Of a stretch of 64,000 bases of DNA, positions 33,976 to 42,271 are shown one piece after another. The position numbers and the translations under genes are program-made. Numbering within the stretch: the stretch's first letter is position 1; the number at the start of each line of letters is the position of its first letter. The DNA comes from Schaedlerella arabinosiphila (GTDB lineage Bacteria; Bacillota; Clostridia; Lachnospirales; Lachnospiraceae): the NCBI RefSeq assembly GCF_003885045.1, contig NZ_RHJS01000002.1, positions 5,573,302 through 5,637,301 of the forward strand, in the 5' to 3' direction. The notes under the pieces are model-generated. The model was not told the DNA's origin, searched no databases, and was given only the letters and a program-made list of their open reading frames with translations.

Positions 33976-35532
33976 ATGTTTGATTATATCATTGTCCAGG
34001 CCGGCGGAAAAGGAACACGGCTGGGATATTTAACAAAAAATAAACCTAAGGCACTTGTACCGGTGGAGAATCTGCCGATGATATTTCATCTCTTCCGGAA
34101 ATACCCGGATAAGAGATTTGTGATCATTGCGGATTATAAGAAAGAGGTTTTTAAGCGGTATATGGAGTGCTTCGCAGATGTGAAATACAGAATAGTGGAA
34201 GCATCCGGAACAGGGACAAGCTCAGGCGTGAGAAAGGCAATAGAGCTTATTCCCTGCAATGAGCCCTTTGTGCTGATTTGGTCGGATCTTATTCTGCCGG
34301 ATGAATTTGAATTTACTGGAGTGGATCTGGATTCAGCAAATATTACAGCATATGATAGAAAAAAAGAGGATCACGCAGCGGTAACGGGCGATTATATCGG
34401 CATTTCTTCGACGTTCCCCTGTAGATGGAGGTACGAGGACAATACATTTTCAGAGAAACGTTCTGTAGAGCACGGTGTTGCAGGCTTTTTCCTTTTCCAC
34501 GATAAATCATCCTTGTCAGATATTCCGGAAAGTGGAGAACTGGTTCGGTGGATGCAGGAGAAAGGAATGCGTTTTGCAGAAGTCAGCCTTGCAGGAACAA
34601 GAGAATTCGGAATTTTAGAAGAATATGAAGAACTTGAGAATCTTAAAACTAGGCCATTTAATAAGATCACGGTGGATGGTAGTGTACTGACAAAAGAATC
34701 CGTGGATGCACAGGGAGAATATCTTGCTAAAAGAGAACGCGCTTGGTATGAAAAAGCCAGGGAGAAGCATATAACAGGGATTCCAGATATTTATGAGCTA
34801 AATCCTCTGAGGATGGAAGTGATCCGTGGAAAGAACATCTATGACACGGGAGCGGATCATGATGAAAAATATCAGATTTTGAAAGAGCTCGTAGACATTT
34901 TGAAGAAATTGCATACTTCAGAAACTGTTCCGGCAGACAGCTTTAGTATAAAAGAAGCATATTTTAACAAGACTATGGACCGGCTTTCCAAAATTGAGAA
35001 TCTTCTTCCATTTGGCCGGGAAAGATATATCCGAGTAAACGGACGGGTGTGCCGGAATGTATTTTTTTACAGGAATAAATTGGAAAAGGCGTTGGAACAA
35101 TTGAAATGCAGTAATTTTTGCTTTATTCACGGCGACTGTACTTTTTCAAATCTAATGCTGAGAGAAAATGGCACTCCGGTACTGATAGATCCGAGAGGCT
35201 ATTTCGGTTTCACGGATCTATATGGAGATGAACGTTATGACTGGGCCAAGCTGTATTATTCCATTGCCGGGAATTATGATAAGTTTAACCTGAAGAAGTT
35301 CACTTTGGATATCGGAGAAAATGCAGATGAAGGCGTGAAGCTTTCTATTGAATCAAACGGCTGGGAGGATATGGAAGATGAATTCTTTGAACTGACCGGT
35401 GCTGACAGACATGAGATTAAGCTGCTCCATGCTGTTACCTGGCTCAGCCTTACAACATATGCATGGCAGGACTACGATTCAATTTGCGGAGCATTTTATA
35501 ATGGACTGTATTACTTGGAGGAAGTGCTGTGA
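33976..35532 (+). CDS. Bifunctional sugar nucleotidyltransferase and aminoglycoside-phosphotransferase-like kinase
   Basis: 518 residues, two domains. Residues 1-235: nucleotidyltransferase (IIVQAGGKGTRLGYLTKNKP, signature GGxGTRL, LIWSDLILPDEF). Residues about 245-518: kinase of the APH/choline-kinase fold, with Brenner-type motif FCFIHGDCTFSNLML and metal-binding IDPRGYFGFTDLYGDERYDW. A fused kinase plus nucleotidyltransferase suggests phosphorylation and nucleotide activation of the same sugar, alcohol or amino compound. The next gene overlaps by four bases. Confidence 0.82.
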   Translation: MFDYIIVQAGGKGTRLGYLTKNKPKALVPVENLPMIFHLFRKYPDKRFVIIADYKKEVFKRYMECFADVKYRIVEASGTGTSSGVRKAIELIPCNEPFVLIWSDLILPDEFEFTGVDLDSANITAYDRKKEDHAAVTGDYIGISSTFPCRWRYEDNTFSEKRSVEHGVAGFFLFHDKSSLSDIPESGELVRWMQEKGMRFAEVSLAGTREFGILEEYEELENLKTRPFNKITVDGSVLTKESVDAQGEYLAKRERAWYEKAREKHITGIPDIYELNPLRMEVIRGKNIYDTGADHDEKYQILKELVDILKKLHTSETVPADSFSIKEAYFNKTMDRLSKIENLLPFGRERYIRVNGRVCRNVFFYRNKLEKALEQLKCSNFCFIHGDCTFSNLMLRENGTPVLIDPRGYFGFTDLYGDERYDWAKLYYSIAGNYDKFNLKKFTLDIGENADEGVKLSIESNGWEDMEDEFFELTGADRHEIKLLHAVTWLSLTTYAWQDYDSICGAFYNGLYYLEEVL

Positions 35533-36116
35533 TTTCTTATTTTGAAAATGAATTAAGGGAGATAGATGCTTCGATACATTCACTTGATGAAGTCATGTTC
35601 AGACGTTGGGTGGAAGAAGGGACGCGAACGATTGATTCAGGTCATAAAGTCATTGTATCCGGTCTGGGGAAGAACGTGCCAATATGTGAGAAGTTTGTCG
35701 GTTCCATGGTAAGCCTCGGTATGGATGCGGCATTTCTTCATACGAATTCGGCAGTACATGGTGATATGGGAATTGTAAAGGATGGTGACATGGTCGTAAT
35801 CCTTACGAAGAGCGGAGAGACATCAGAATCCATTTATCTTGCAAGATTTTTAAGGAAGAGAAGGGTAAATATGTGGTTGCTTACCTTTGAAGCAGTGAGC
35901 ACGCTTACAAAAGAGATTCCCAACTGCATTATCCTAAAACTGAAGGATGAGGGCGATATGTGGAATATTATGCCGAACAATTCTACCACGATAAACTTGA
36001 TCATTCTACAGGGATTGTGTATGCAGATTGCAAAAAAGCGAGGACTTCAGATAGAAGATTTCAGAAAAAACCATCCGGGCGGACATATTGGGAAGGTATT
36101 GTCAAATGGCTTATGA
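35529..36116 (+). CDS. SIS-domain sugar-phosphate isomerase
   Basis: 195 residues, a single SIS domain related to GmhA/KdsD isomerases: KVIVSGLGKNVPICEKFVGS, FLHTNSAVHGDMGIVKDGD, VILTKSGETSESIY. GmhA makes sedoheptulose to heptose phosphate, KdsD interconverts ribulose and arabinose 5-phosphates; no CBS domains are present. ATGA-type overlap with the previous gene. With the ribulose-phosphate-epimerase-like and cytidylyltransferase-like genes nearby, a pentose or heptose phosphate is a probable substrate. Confidence 0.83.
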   Translation: MISYFENELREIDASIHSLDEVMFRRWVEEGTRTIDSGHKVIVSGLGKNVPICEKFVGSMVSLGMDAAFLHTNSAVHGDMGIVKDGDMVVILTKSGETSESIYLARFLRKRRVNMWLLTFEAVSTLTKEIPNCIILKLKDEGDMWNIMPNNSTTINLIILQGLCMQIAKKRGLQIEDFRKNHPGGHIGKVLSNGL

Positions 36117-36426
36117 TATAAAAGAGAAAATCAAAAATGATCTTAATACATATGACCTGATTTTGCTGGTGGACAGCGATGATTCATTGTCTGATGGCGG
36201 GCTTATGGGAAAGCTGCTAAATTCTCAGGCATATCGCAGGTCAGAAAAGAAAATTCTGGTCCTTCCGGCTGAAAAGCACATGGATTTAGTTTCCCTGTAC
36301 CATACATATGAATTTTCAGATCGTTTCAGAGTTATTGGAAGAAGCAGTCAATATGGTGGGCTTTTTAACTATGTAGATAATGGACTGCTTACGGAGCAGG
36401 AAGTTTTTGAACTGATATTACGGTGA
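36106..36426 (+). CDS. Small uncharacterised protein
   Basis: 106 residues, soluble, starting at ATG 36106 inside the end of the SIS gene (11-base overlap, different frame). Contains LILLVDSDDSLSDGGLMGKL and a C-terminal helical part. No family recognised. The HAD/Rossmann-like first strand (DLILLVDSDD) may indicate an alpha/beta domain fragment. Coupled translation suggests a subunit or partner of the neighbours. Confidence 0.55.
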   Translation: MAYDIKEKIKNDLNTYDLILLVDSDDSLSDGGLMGKLLNSQAYRRSEKKILVLPAEKHMDLVSLYHTYEFSDRFRVIGRSSQYGGLFNYVDNGLLTEQEVFELILR

Positions 36427-36431
36427 TAACG

Positions 36432-37667
36432 ATGGACGGGATATATGAGGAAGAATTGAAAATAAATCTGAGAAAATGTGTTGAAAACGGGGTACTGAAA
36501 GATAGGAAAGTATATCTGTTCGGACATTGCAGCACCACCCTTGCCCTTGCTGACATGCTGTTTGAAAATGGTATTAAGCCTGTGGCAATCATGGACAACA
36601 ATGACATAAAATATGGAATCTTGTATAAGGGAATTCCGGTACAGAAACCGGATTTGATTTTAAAGGAAGATTCAGAGAAAGCAGTTGTTCTTATTGTCAC
36701 AAGGTTCTATGAAGCTATGAATGCTCAGCTTAGAAAACTAGGATTTACAGGGACAGTCCGAAAACTCGTGGATTACAATACATATGCGGAATATTCACTT
36801 TCCGAGGAGGTTTTTTTGAGGAAACAGGAAAGGCTGCACCATGGCGAAGAGATTCTTGCATCCCTGCGAAATAAATACCCTGAACATTTTCTGGTATTTT
36901 GTCCATTCCAAGCATTGGGTGATATTTACGTTTGTATGTCTTATCTGCCGGATTTTTTGAAAAGACGAGGTGTGGATCGATGTACCATTTGTGTTGGCGG
37001 AAAGGGATGCAGTGCCGTGGTATCTTTGTTTGGTAATTATCCTGTGGAGATATTTGAGCAGAAGAAACTGGATGCGGCTGTACAGGCATGTTTGTATGAA
37101 AACAGAAAAGATACCTTTATAGCTCATCAGGACAGGCCTTATGTAGTGGATTTGAACAGAGCGCTTTATCTGAAGAAAATACCGTTTGAAAAAATTTATT
37201 GCTGCGGCGTATTTAACCTTCCGATAGAAACGAAACCGATTTATCCTGTATACTGGGAGGAATTTCCTGAAAATAATAGGGTAAAAAAAGGAAAGGCTGT
37301 GATCCTTTCGCCATATGCAAAATCAGTGACGGCACTTTCCGATAATATATGGAAACAAATCATTGAAAACTATAAGGAAAAGAACTATCAGGTTTTTACA
37401 AATGTGGTGGGAGATGAAAAGCCATTGGAGGGCACGGAGCCGATCTGTCCGAAGCTATCAGAAATAAGATCCCTGGTGGAGCATGCAGGTACATTCATAG
37501 GAATCCGCAGCGGGCTTTGTGATGTGATCCGCACGGCAGATTGCAGAAAGATAGCCCTTTATCCGGATTATCAGTATTGCGATACAAAATGGAAATCAAT
37601 AGATATGTACTTCATAGATGGGTTTGAAAATATTGTTGTAAAGGAAGGGATTAAGTGGGAAAAATAA
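36432..37667 (+). CDS. Two-domain protein: Rossmann-like module plus GT9-like glycosyltransferase
   Basis: 411 residues. Residues about 20-110 are the recurring module (KVYLFGHCSTTLALADMLFE, VAIMDNNDIKYG). The rest resembles a GT-B fold of the family 9 (heptosyltransferase-like) type: FLVFCPFQALGDIYVCMSYLP, VILSPYAKSVTALSDNIW, and FIGIRSGLCDVIRTADC, where such enzymes bind the donor. The ATG lies five bases after the previous stop; GTG 36423 is an alternative. A heptosyltransferase-like enzyme fits the SIS and DAHP-synthase-like genes. Confidence 0.65.
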   Translation: MDGIYEEELKINLRKCVENGVLKDRKVYLFGHCSTTLALADMLFENGIKPVAIMDNNDIKYGILYKGIPVQKPDLILKEDSEKAVVLIVTRFYEAMNAQLRKLGFTGTVRKLVDYNTYAEYSLSEEVFLRKQERLHHGEEILASLRNKYPEHFLVFCPFQALGDIYVCMSYLPDFLKRRGVDRCTICVGGKGCSAVVSLFGNYPVEIFEQKKLDAAVQACLYENRKDTFIAHQDRPYVVDLNRALYLKKIPFEKIYCCGVFNLPIETKPIYPVYWEEFPENNRVKKGKAVILSPYAKSVTALSDNIWKQIIENYKEKNYQVFTNVVGDEKPLEGTEPICPKLSEIRSLVEHAGTFIGIRSGLCDVIRTADCRKIALYPDYQYCDTKWKSIDMYFIDGFENIVVKEGIKWEK

Positions 37668-38023
37668 TCTTATCAACACTTCCAAAGACATGGATATTTG
37701 ATCTGGACGGAACGTTGTTGAAGCATAATGGATATAAGATTGACGGCTTGGATACGGTTCTTAACGGAGTAAAAGAATATTTAGACAATATTCCGGCAGA
37801 AGACAGAATTTTAATTTTAACATCCCGGACAAGCGAGTATGAACAAAAAACATTGGATTTTTTGGAAAAACAAATGATTCGATATGATGAGATCCTTTTC
37901 AATATGCCTGTGGGAGAGCGGATTGTTGTAAATGACAGGAAGCCCTCAGGGCTTGATATGGCTGTCGCTGTCAATGTGGACAGGGATCAATTTGTTGTGC
38001 CAGAGATTCAAACTGAATTATAG
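37655..38023 (+). CDS. Small HAD-family phosphatase
   Basis: 122 residues with the HAD nucleophile motif IFDLDGTLL at residues 13-21, motif II in ILTSRTSEYE, and motif IV as VNDRKPSG. Short C0-type HAD without a large cap, as in heptose-bisphosphate or sugar-phosphate phosphatases. GTG start at 37655 behind AAGGAAGG; overlaps the previous gene by 13 bases. Likely dephosphorylates a sugar bisphosphate in the precursor pathway. Confidence 0.75.
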   Translation: MGKIILSTLPKTWIFDLDGTLLKHNGYKIDGLDTVLNGVKEYLDNIPAEDRILILTSRTSEYEQKTLDFLEKQMIRYDEILFNMPVGERIVVNDRKPSGLDMAVAVNVDRDQFVVPEIQTEL

Positions 38024-38036
38024 ACAGGAGCATGAA

Positions 38037-38711
38037 ATGAATTTTGAATTAACAGCCTCTATGATGTGTGCAGACTATGGCCATCTGGAACAGGAAATTA
38101 AGGAGTTGGAGGAAGGCGGAATAGACTCATTCCATATTGATATTATGGACGGGCGGTATGTACATAATTTTGCTATGTCGTTAAATGATATGCGGTACAT
38201 AGCAGGCAGAGCACGGAAGCCCATAGATGTTCATTTGATGATTGAGCATCCGAATAATAACATTGAGTTATTTTTGGGGAGCCTTCGAAAGGGAGACACG
38301 GTTTACATCCATCCGGAGGCGGAATACCATCCCTCCACCACTTTACAGAAGATTATCAATAGAGGAATGATACCGGGAATTGCGATCAATCCGGGAACCA
38401 GTGTGGAGAACGTGCGTATGCTGCTGCAGATTGTGAAAAAGGTTCTGGTGATGTCTGTGAACCCGGGAAATGCTGCTCAGATGTTTCTGCCGTATGTGGG
38501 AGAGAAGTATGACCAACTGCTTAGACTCAAGGATAGGATGAATTTTGAAATATACTGGGACGGAGCTTGTGGAGCTGACAAGATCAGGGAGTTTGCACCT
38601 AGGGGGGTAAAGGGTTTTGTGCTTGGAACCACCCTTCTGTTTGGAAAGGGAAAGCCATATGGAGAAACTCTGCGCAGGATTCGGGATATGGAATTTGAGA
38701 AGTTTGTTTGA
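38037..38711 (+). CDS. Ribulose-phosphate 3-epimerase-like protein
   Basis: 224 residues, TIM barrel of the Rpe/AlsE type: SMMCADYGHLEQEIKELEEG, the metal/substrate motif SFHIDIMDGRYVHNFAMS, DVHLMIEHP, MSVNPGNAAQMFLP, and IYWDGACGA. In typical Rpe the last Asp-containing motif reads EVDGG; here DGA. Start ATG 38037 with AGGAG nine bases upstream; the frame is open earlier through the HAD gene. Probably epimerises a pentulose or related sugar phosphate for polymer 1. Confidence 0.8.
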   Translation: MNFELTASMMCADYGHLEQEIKELEEGGIDSFHIDIMDGRYVHNFAMSLNDMRYIAGRARKPIDVHLMIEHPNNNIELFLGSLRKGDTVYIHPEAEYHPSTTLQKIINRGMIPGIAINPGTSVENVRMLLQIVKKVLVMSVNPGNAAQMFLPYVGEKYDQLLRLKDRMNFEIYWDGACGADKIREFAPRGVKGFVLGTTLLFGKGKPYGETLRRIRDMEFEKFV

Positions 38712-38768
38712 TAGGGGATATTAAAAAGGCTGATGTAAAAAGAGTATTTAGGAGGAGTCAGAGAACGT

Positions 38769-39506
38769 ATGAATGCAGCACTATTATTATCTGGAGGAAC
38801 AGGAAGCAGGATTGCTTCAGAAGTATCCAAACAGTATATCCGGGCAGGAAACAGGATGCTGATCACGTATGCTCTCGAACCATTGTTAAAATCCACATAC
38901 ATTGATTTAGTGGAAATTGTGGCAGATCCTGGATGGCAGGAGGCTATTTTGAAGGATGCGGAGCAGGCAGGAATGGATGTGGACAAGATTGCAGCATTTG
39001 CTCATCCTGGGGAATGCAGACAGGAATCCATTTGGAACGGGCTGGAGGATATTGTGTGTCAGAGAGGAGGCATGTGGAATTGGAATGTTAGTACTGAAGG
39101 GCGTCTGGCAGACACCATTTTAATCCATGATGCAGCACGTCCTTTTCTGAAAGAAGAACTGATCGAGAGGTGTTTTCAGGCGCTTCCAGGTCATGAGGGG
39201 GTAATGCCGGTACTTCCTATGAAAGATACGGTGTACAGCAGTGAAAGTGGGACAAGGGTGGATAGCTTGTTGGATCGGAATCAGATTTATGCCGGACAGG
39301 CACCAGAATTATTTATTCTTGATAAATATTATCTGGCAAATCAAGTGCTTTTGCCGGAGGAGTTCATGAAGATCAGCGGCTCGGCGGTGCCTGCGGTAAT
39401 GGCAGGGATGGATATTGCTATGATACCAGGGGATGAGGAAAACTTTAAGGTGACCACGGATTCGGATCTGCGCAGATTCTGGAAATATGTGGAAAAACAA
39501 ATTTAA
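38769..39506 (+). CDS. IspD/TarI-family cytidylyltransferase
   Basis: 245 residues. Opening AALLLSGGTGSRIASEVSKQ is the CTP-binding loop of IspD-type enzymes; ILIHDAARPFLKEELIERCF and PMKDTVYSS are also typical. IspD makes CDP-methylerythritol, TarI makes CDP-ribitol. In this operon, with an Rpe-like and a glycerophosphotransferase-like gene, CDP-activation of a polyol or sugar phosphate (TarI-like) is the better reading. Last gene of operon 1, followed by a terminator. Confidence 0.82.
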   Translation: MNAALLLSGGTGSRIASEVSKQYIRAGNRMLITYALEPLLKSTYIDLVEIVADPGWQEAILKDAEQAGMDVDKIAAFAHPGECRQESIWNGLEDIVCQRGGMWNWNVSTEGRLADTILIHDAARPFLKEELIERCFQALPGHEGVMPVLPMKDTVYSSESGTRVDSLLDRNQIYAGQAPELFILDKYYLANQVLLPEEFMKISGSAVPAVMAGMDIAMIPGDEENFKVTTDSDLRRFWKYVEKQI

Positions 39507-39520
39507 TGGTTCAGTTCAAC

Positions 39521-39553
39521 AAAAAAAGGGCTGCCTCTTAGCAGCTCTTTTTT
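39521..39553. terminator. Bidirectional terminator at the end of polysaccharide operon 1
   Basis: AAAAAAAGGGCTGC-CTCTTA-GCAGCTCTTTTTT; A run and T run flank the stem, so it can stop the operon and the converging small gene. Confidence 0.85.
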
Positions 39554-39564
39554 ACACGCCCATT

Positions 39565-39723
39565 TTATAAAAATATCTTTTTGATCCGCTCCAAAATCTT
39601 GAAATTCCTAACCGAATACTGATCCCCAGCCGACTGGTCACAGTACATGTAGCGCTCTTCACGCATCCATTCCGGAATTTCTGTACGTCTCGGGGTTTCC
39701 ATTGCCGCACTAAATGTAATCAT
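39565..39723 (-). CDS. Small protein, 52 residues
   Basis: Starts at ATG 39723 on the minus strand with a perfect AAGGAGG eight to ten bases upstream. The product begins MITFSAAMETPRRTEIPEWM and ends with a basic KILERIKKIFL helix. It ends 12 bases before the shared terminator. The strong ribosome site and the terminator make it a real gene. No family recognised; one Cys (MYCDQ). Confidence 0.65.
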   Translation of the reverse strand: MITFSAAMETPRRTEIPEWMREERYMYCDQSAGDQYSVRNFKILERIKKIFL

Positions 39724-39862
39724 AAAAAACGCCTCCTTTTGATTGAATTTTTTGATTCTTTTCCGTTCCTCTTCTTATCTGTATCATAGCATAATCACAG
39801 AATTTTCCAATGGATTGTAAATCTAAAAAAAGAATAAAAATATGTGCTCTTAGTACAAAGAA

Positions 39863-39871
39863 TGTTATAAT
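39863..39871 (+). promoter_or_regulatory. Extended -10 promoter of the PucR gene
   Basis: TGTTATAAT; no good -35 box, leader about 105 nt. Confidence 0.4.
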
Positions 39872-39980
39872 CATAGAAAGATAAACTGAAAATTCATCAA
39901 AAAAGTGATCGTTCAGTACAGCTATGCGCAGTTGCGGTGCCGTCCATACGAAAACACAGTGAACACAAAGGAGTGAAATA

Positions 39981-41132
39981 ATGGGTTTTACAATACAGGA
40001 CATGATGCTGATTTCACAGGAGCAATACAAGATGCAGTTCATAGCCGGCGAACAGGGATGGTCCAACTCCATCAGCTGGGTTCATATGGTGGAAGACACG
40101 GTGATCATCCGGTATTTTTGGGGAAAAGAGCTTGCGGTCACAACAGGGCTTGGATTCGACACGACGGAAAAGCTGCAGAAGCTGATTGAGGACCTGATTC
40201 GCCGCCATGCGGCCGGGCTGATCATCAACACGGGAAATTACATTTCCGAGATTCCGCGTCATCTCATTGATTACTGCAATGAAAATGATTTTCCGCTCCT
40301 GACCATCCCCTGGGAAATCCATTTGACAGATGTGATCAAGGACTTCAGCATCCGGATCTTCATGCAGGGAACCGCGGATAAGGAGATCTCCGGCGCCCTG
40401 ATCCAGGCCATCGAGCAGCCGGCGAACCAGGAGGAGTACCGCCAGAAGCTGCTGCCCTATTTTGATGAGGACGGAACCTTTCAGGTGGTGCTGATTACGA
40501 CTGACCGCCTGGACGAGATGGATACTGTGGAGCGGCAGAAATTGTCCTACCGGGTGCAGGTATATCTGGAACAGATCACCCACAACGGGAATTTTATGTA
40601 CTATGATTCCAACTTTATGCTGGTGGTCAACGATATCACGGAAGAAGTATTGGATGAGATCGTCACAGGCATGGTGCGCCGGGCAAAGCGGCGTATGCCG
40701 GAGACGCCATTATATGTTGGGGTCGGAAGCTGTATGACCGATATTTCCAACCTGCATACAGGTTATTCCCGGGCAAGGGCGGCGGTACAGATGGCAAAAA
40801 AACGGAAACAGGATCTGCTCTATTTTGACAAAATGGGCCTGTACCGACTGCTCTACATGGTGGACGACAGCCGCCTGCTCAAAGAGATGTCGGAGGAACC
40901 CTTAAAGCCCCTGCTGGAATACGACAGGAAGCACAATGCAAACTATGTGGATACGCTGGAATTGTACTTAAAGCACAACGGAAGCATCCAGGCCGTTTCG
41001 GAGGAAATGTTTACCCACAGGAATACGGTGATCTACCGGATGAACAAAATCAAGGAATTGCTGGGAACGAATCTGGAGCAGACTGAAGAGCGGATTCCGT
41101 ATCAGATCGCGTATCATATCCGAGCAATGTGA
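39981..41132 (+). CDS. PucR-family transcriptional regulator
   Basis: 383 residues. N-terminal PucR sensing domain (FTIQDMMLISQEQYKMQFIA, AAGLIINTGNYI, FPLLTIPWEIHL), a middle GGDEF-like regulator fold, and a C-terminal helix-turn-helix HNGSIQAVSEEMFTHRNTVI that binds DNA. PucR proteins usually activate catabolism of purines or other small molecules. Its position directly upstream of a sugar-acid locus suggests a role there, but the FadR-type gene downstream is the better candidate for local control. ATG 39981 behind AAAGGAGTG. Confidence 0.88.
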   Translation: MGFTIQDMMLISQEQYKMQFIAGEQGWSNSISWVHMVEDTVIIRYFWGKELAVTTGLGFDTTEKLQKLIEDLIRRHAAGLIINTGNYISEIPRHLIDYCNENDFPLLTIPWEIHLTDVIKDFSIRIFMQGTADKEISGALIQAIEQPANQEEYRQKLLPYFDEDGTFQVVLITTDRLDEMDTVERQKLSYRVQVYLEQITHNGNFMYYDSNFMLVVNDITEEVLDEIVTGMVRRAKRRMPETPLYVGVGSCMTDISNLHTGYSRARAAVQMAKKRKQDLLYFDKMGLYRLLYMVDDSRLLKEMSEEPLKPLLEYDRKHNANYVDTLELYLKHNGSIQAVSEEMFTHRNTVIYRMNKIKELLGTNLEQTEERIPYQIAYHIRAM

Positions 41133-41157
41133 ATCCCGGCAAATCTCACCCAAAGCC

Positions 41158-41188
41158 TTGAAACAGCCCAGGTTTATTAGTATACTAA
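41158..41188 (+). promoter_or_regulatory. Promoter with palindromic operator before the FadR-type gene
   Basis: TTGAAA (41158-41163), 17-bp spacer, TATACT (41181-41186). The -10 box is embedded in the perfect palindrome TTAGTATACTAA (41177-41188), a likely autoregulatory site. Confidence 0.6.
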
Positions 41189-41269
41189 AGATGCGATTCG
41201 CAGCGGTTGGACAGTGGAACCGCTGCGTATGGCAGAAGCAGTAAAAAGATCAGACAGCGGGAGCAAGAC

Positions 41270-41983
41270 ATGTACAATTTTGATAAAATGGCGAAAAAGC
41301 CTCTCGGGGCCAGGATCGAGGATGAACTGATGCACTATATCCTCCAGGAGCCGGTGGAGCCCGGGCAGAAGATTCCGAATGAATTTGAACTTGCAGAAAA
41401 ATTCGGCGTTGGGCGGAGTACCATCCGGGAAGCGGTAAAAGGGCTGGTTTCCCGGGGGATACTGGAAGTGCGCAGAGGGTCGGGGACCTACGTGATCAAC
41501 ACCAGTTCCCTGGACGAGGACCCGCTGGGGCTTGGAAAGATTGAGGACAAATATAAGCTGGCCCTGGACCTGTTCGATGTGCGCCTGATGATTGAGCCTG
41601 AGATCGCCGGACTGGCCTGCAGAAATGCCACGGAAGAAGATCTGAAAAGGCTCAAACGGCTGTGCGACGAGACAGAGCGGCTGTATGTGAGCGGCAGCAA
41701 CCATATCAGCAAAGACATTGAGTTTCACACCTGCATCGCGCGGTGCAGCAAAAATCAGGTCGTAGAGACCCTTGTCCCGGTCATCAATACAGCGGTTTTT
41801 ACCTTCGCGAACCTGACCCACCGCCTGTTAAAAGAGGAAACGCTGGAAACCCACCGGGCGGTCACAAACGCGATCCTGAAGCGGGATTCCGTAGGCGCCA
41901 GATGCGCCATGATGATGCACCTGACTTACAATCGCCAGACGATTCTGAAGATCATGGAAGAGCAGAATCCGGGAAAAGAATGA
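41270..41983 (+). CDS. FadR-subfamily GntR transcriptional regulator
   Basis: 237 residues. Winged helix at residues 8-75 (FELAEKFGVGRSTIREAVKG, then VRRGSGTYV) and an FCD ligand domain (LFDVRLMIEPEIAGLACRNA, DIEFHTCIARCSKNQ with metal-binding His residues). FCD regulators commonly bind organic or sugar acids and repress catabolic operons. The following genes encode a GntP permease, an IlvD/Edd dehydratase and a PfkB kinase, so sugar-acid control is likely. ATG at 41270 after GCGGGAGC; a frame start at 41207 lacks a ribosome site. Confidence 0.88.
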   Translation: MYNFDKMAKKPLGARIEDELMHYILQEPVEPGQKIPNEFELAEKFGVGRSTIREAVKGLVSRGILEVRRGSGTYVINTSSLDEDPLGLGKIEDKYKLALDLFDVRLMIEPEIAGLACRNATEEDLKRLKRLCDETERLYVSGSNHISKDIEFHTCIARCSKNQVVETLVPVINTAVFTFANLTHRLLKEETLETHRAVTNAILKRDSVGARCAMMMHLTYNRQTILKIMEEQNPGKE

Positions 41984-41988
41984 TGCAA

Positions 41989-42186
41989 ACATCAGACGAA
42001 TGCAAAAATATTCAAACGTCTTTTCAAACCAAGTGGATATAATGTACAAAAGAAATGGATTCTGACTCTCGGAAACCATTCTTTTTTTGTGGAAAAGGTA
42101 GAAGTAGAAATAAATACATCAGATGTATTGAAGAAAAAACAACGAAATGATATGATGAATCCACGATAACATAAGACGTCAGATGT
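41989..42186 (+). promoter_or_regulatory. gntP operon promoter with repeated operator-like motif
   Basis: Promoter TTGAAG (42128-42133), 17-bp spacer, TATGAT (42151-42156). Three copies of ACATCAGAYG(T/A) surround it: ACATCAGACGA 41989-41999, the perfect 15-bp palindrome ATACATC-A-GATGTAT 42114-42128 touching the -35 box, and ACGTCAGATGT 42176-42186 just after the start region. Best candidate operators for the FadR-type regulator. Confidence 0.6.
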
Positions 42187-42271
42187 TAAGTGAAGTGTTC
42201 AGTGTAATAACCCAAAGCAATATAAGAAGAGAATTAGAAAAGAGTATAAGAGAATTGAGGAGGTACACATT

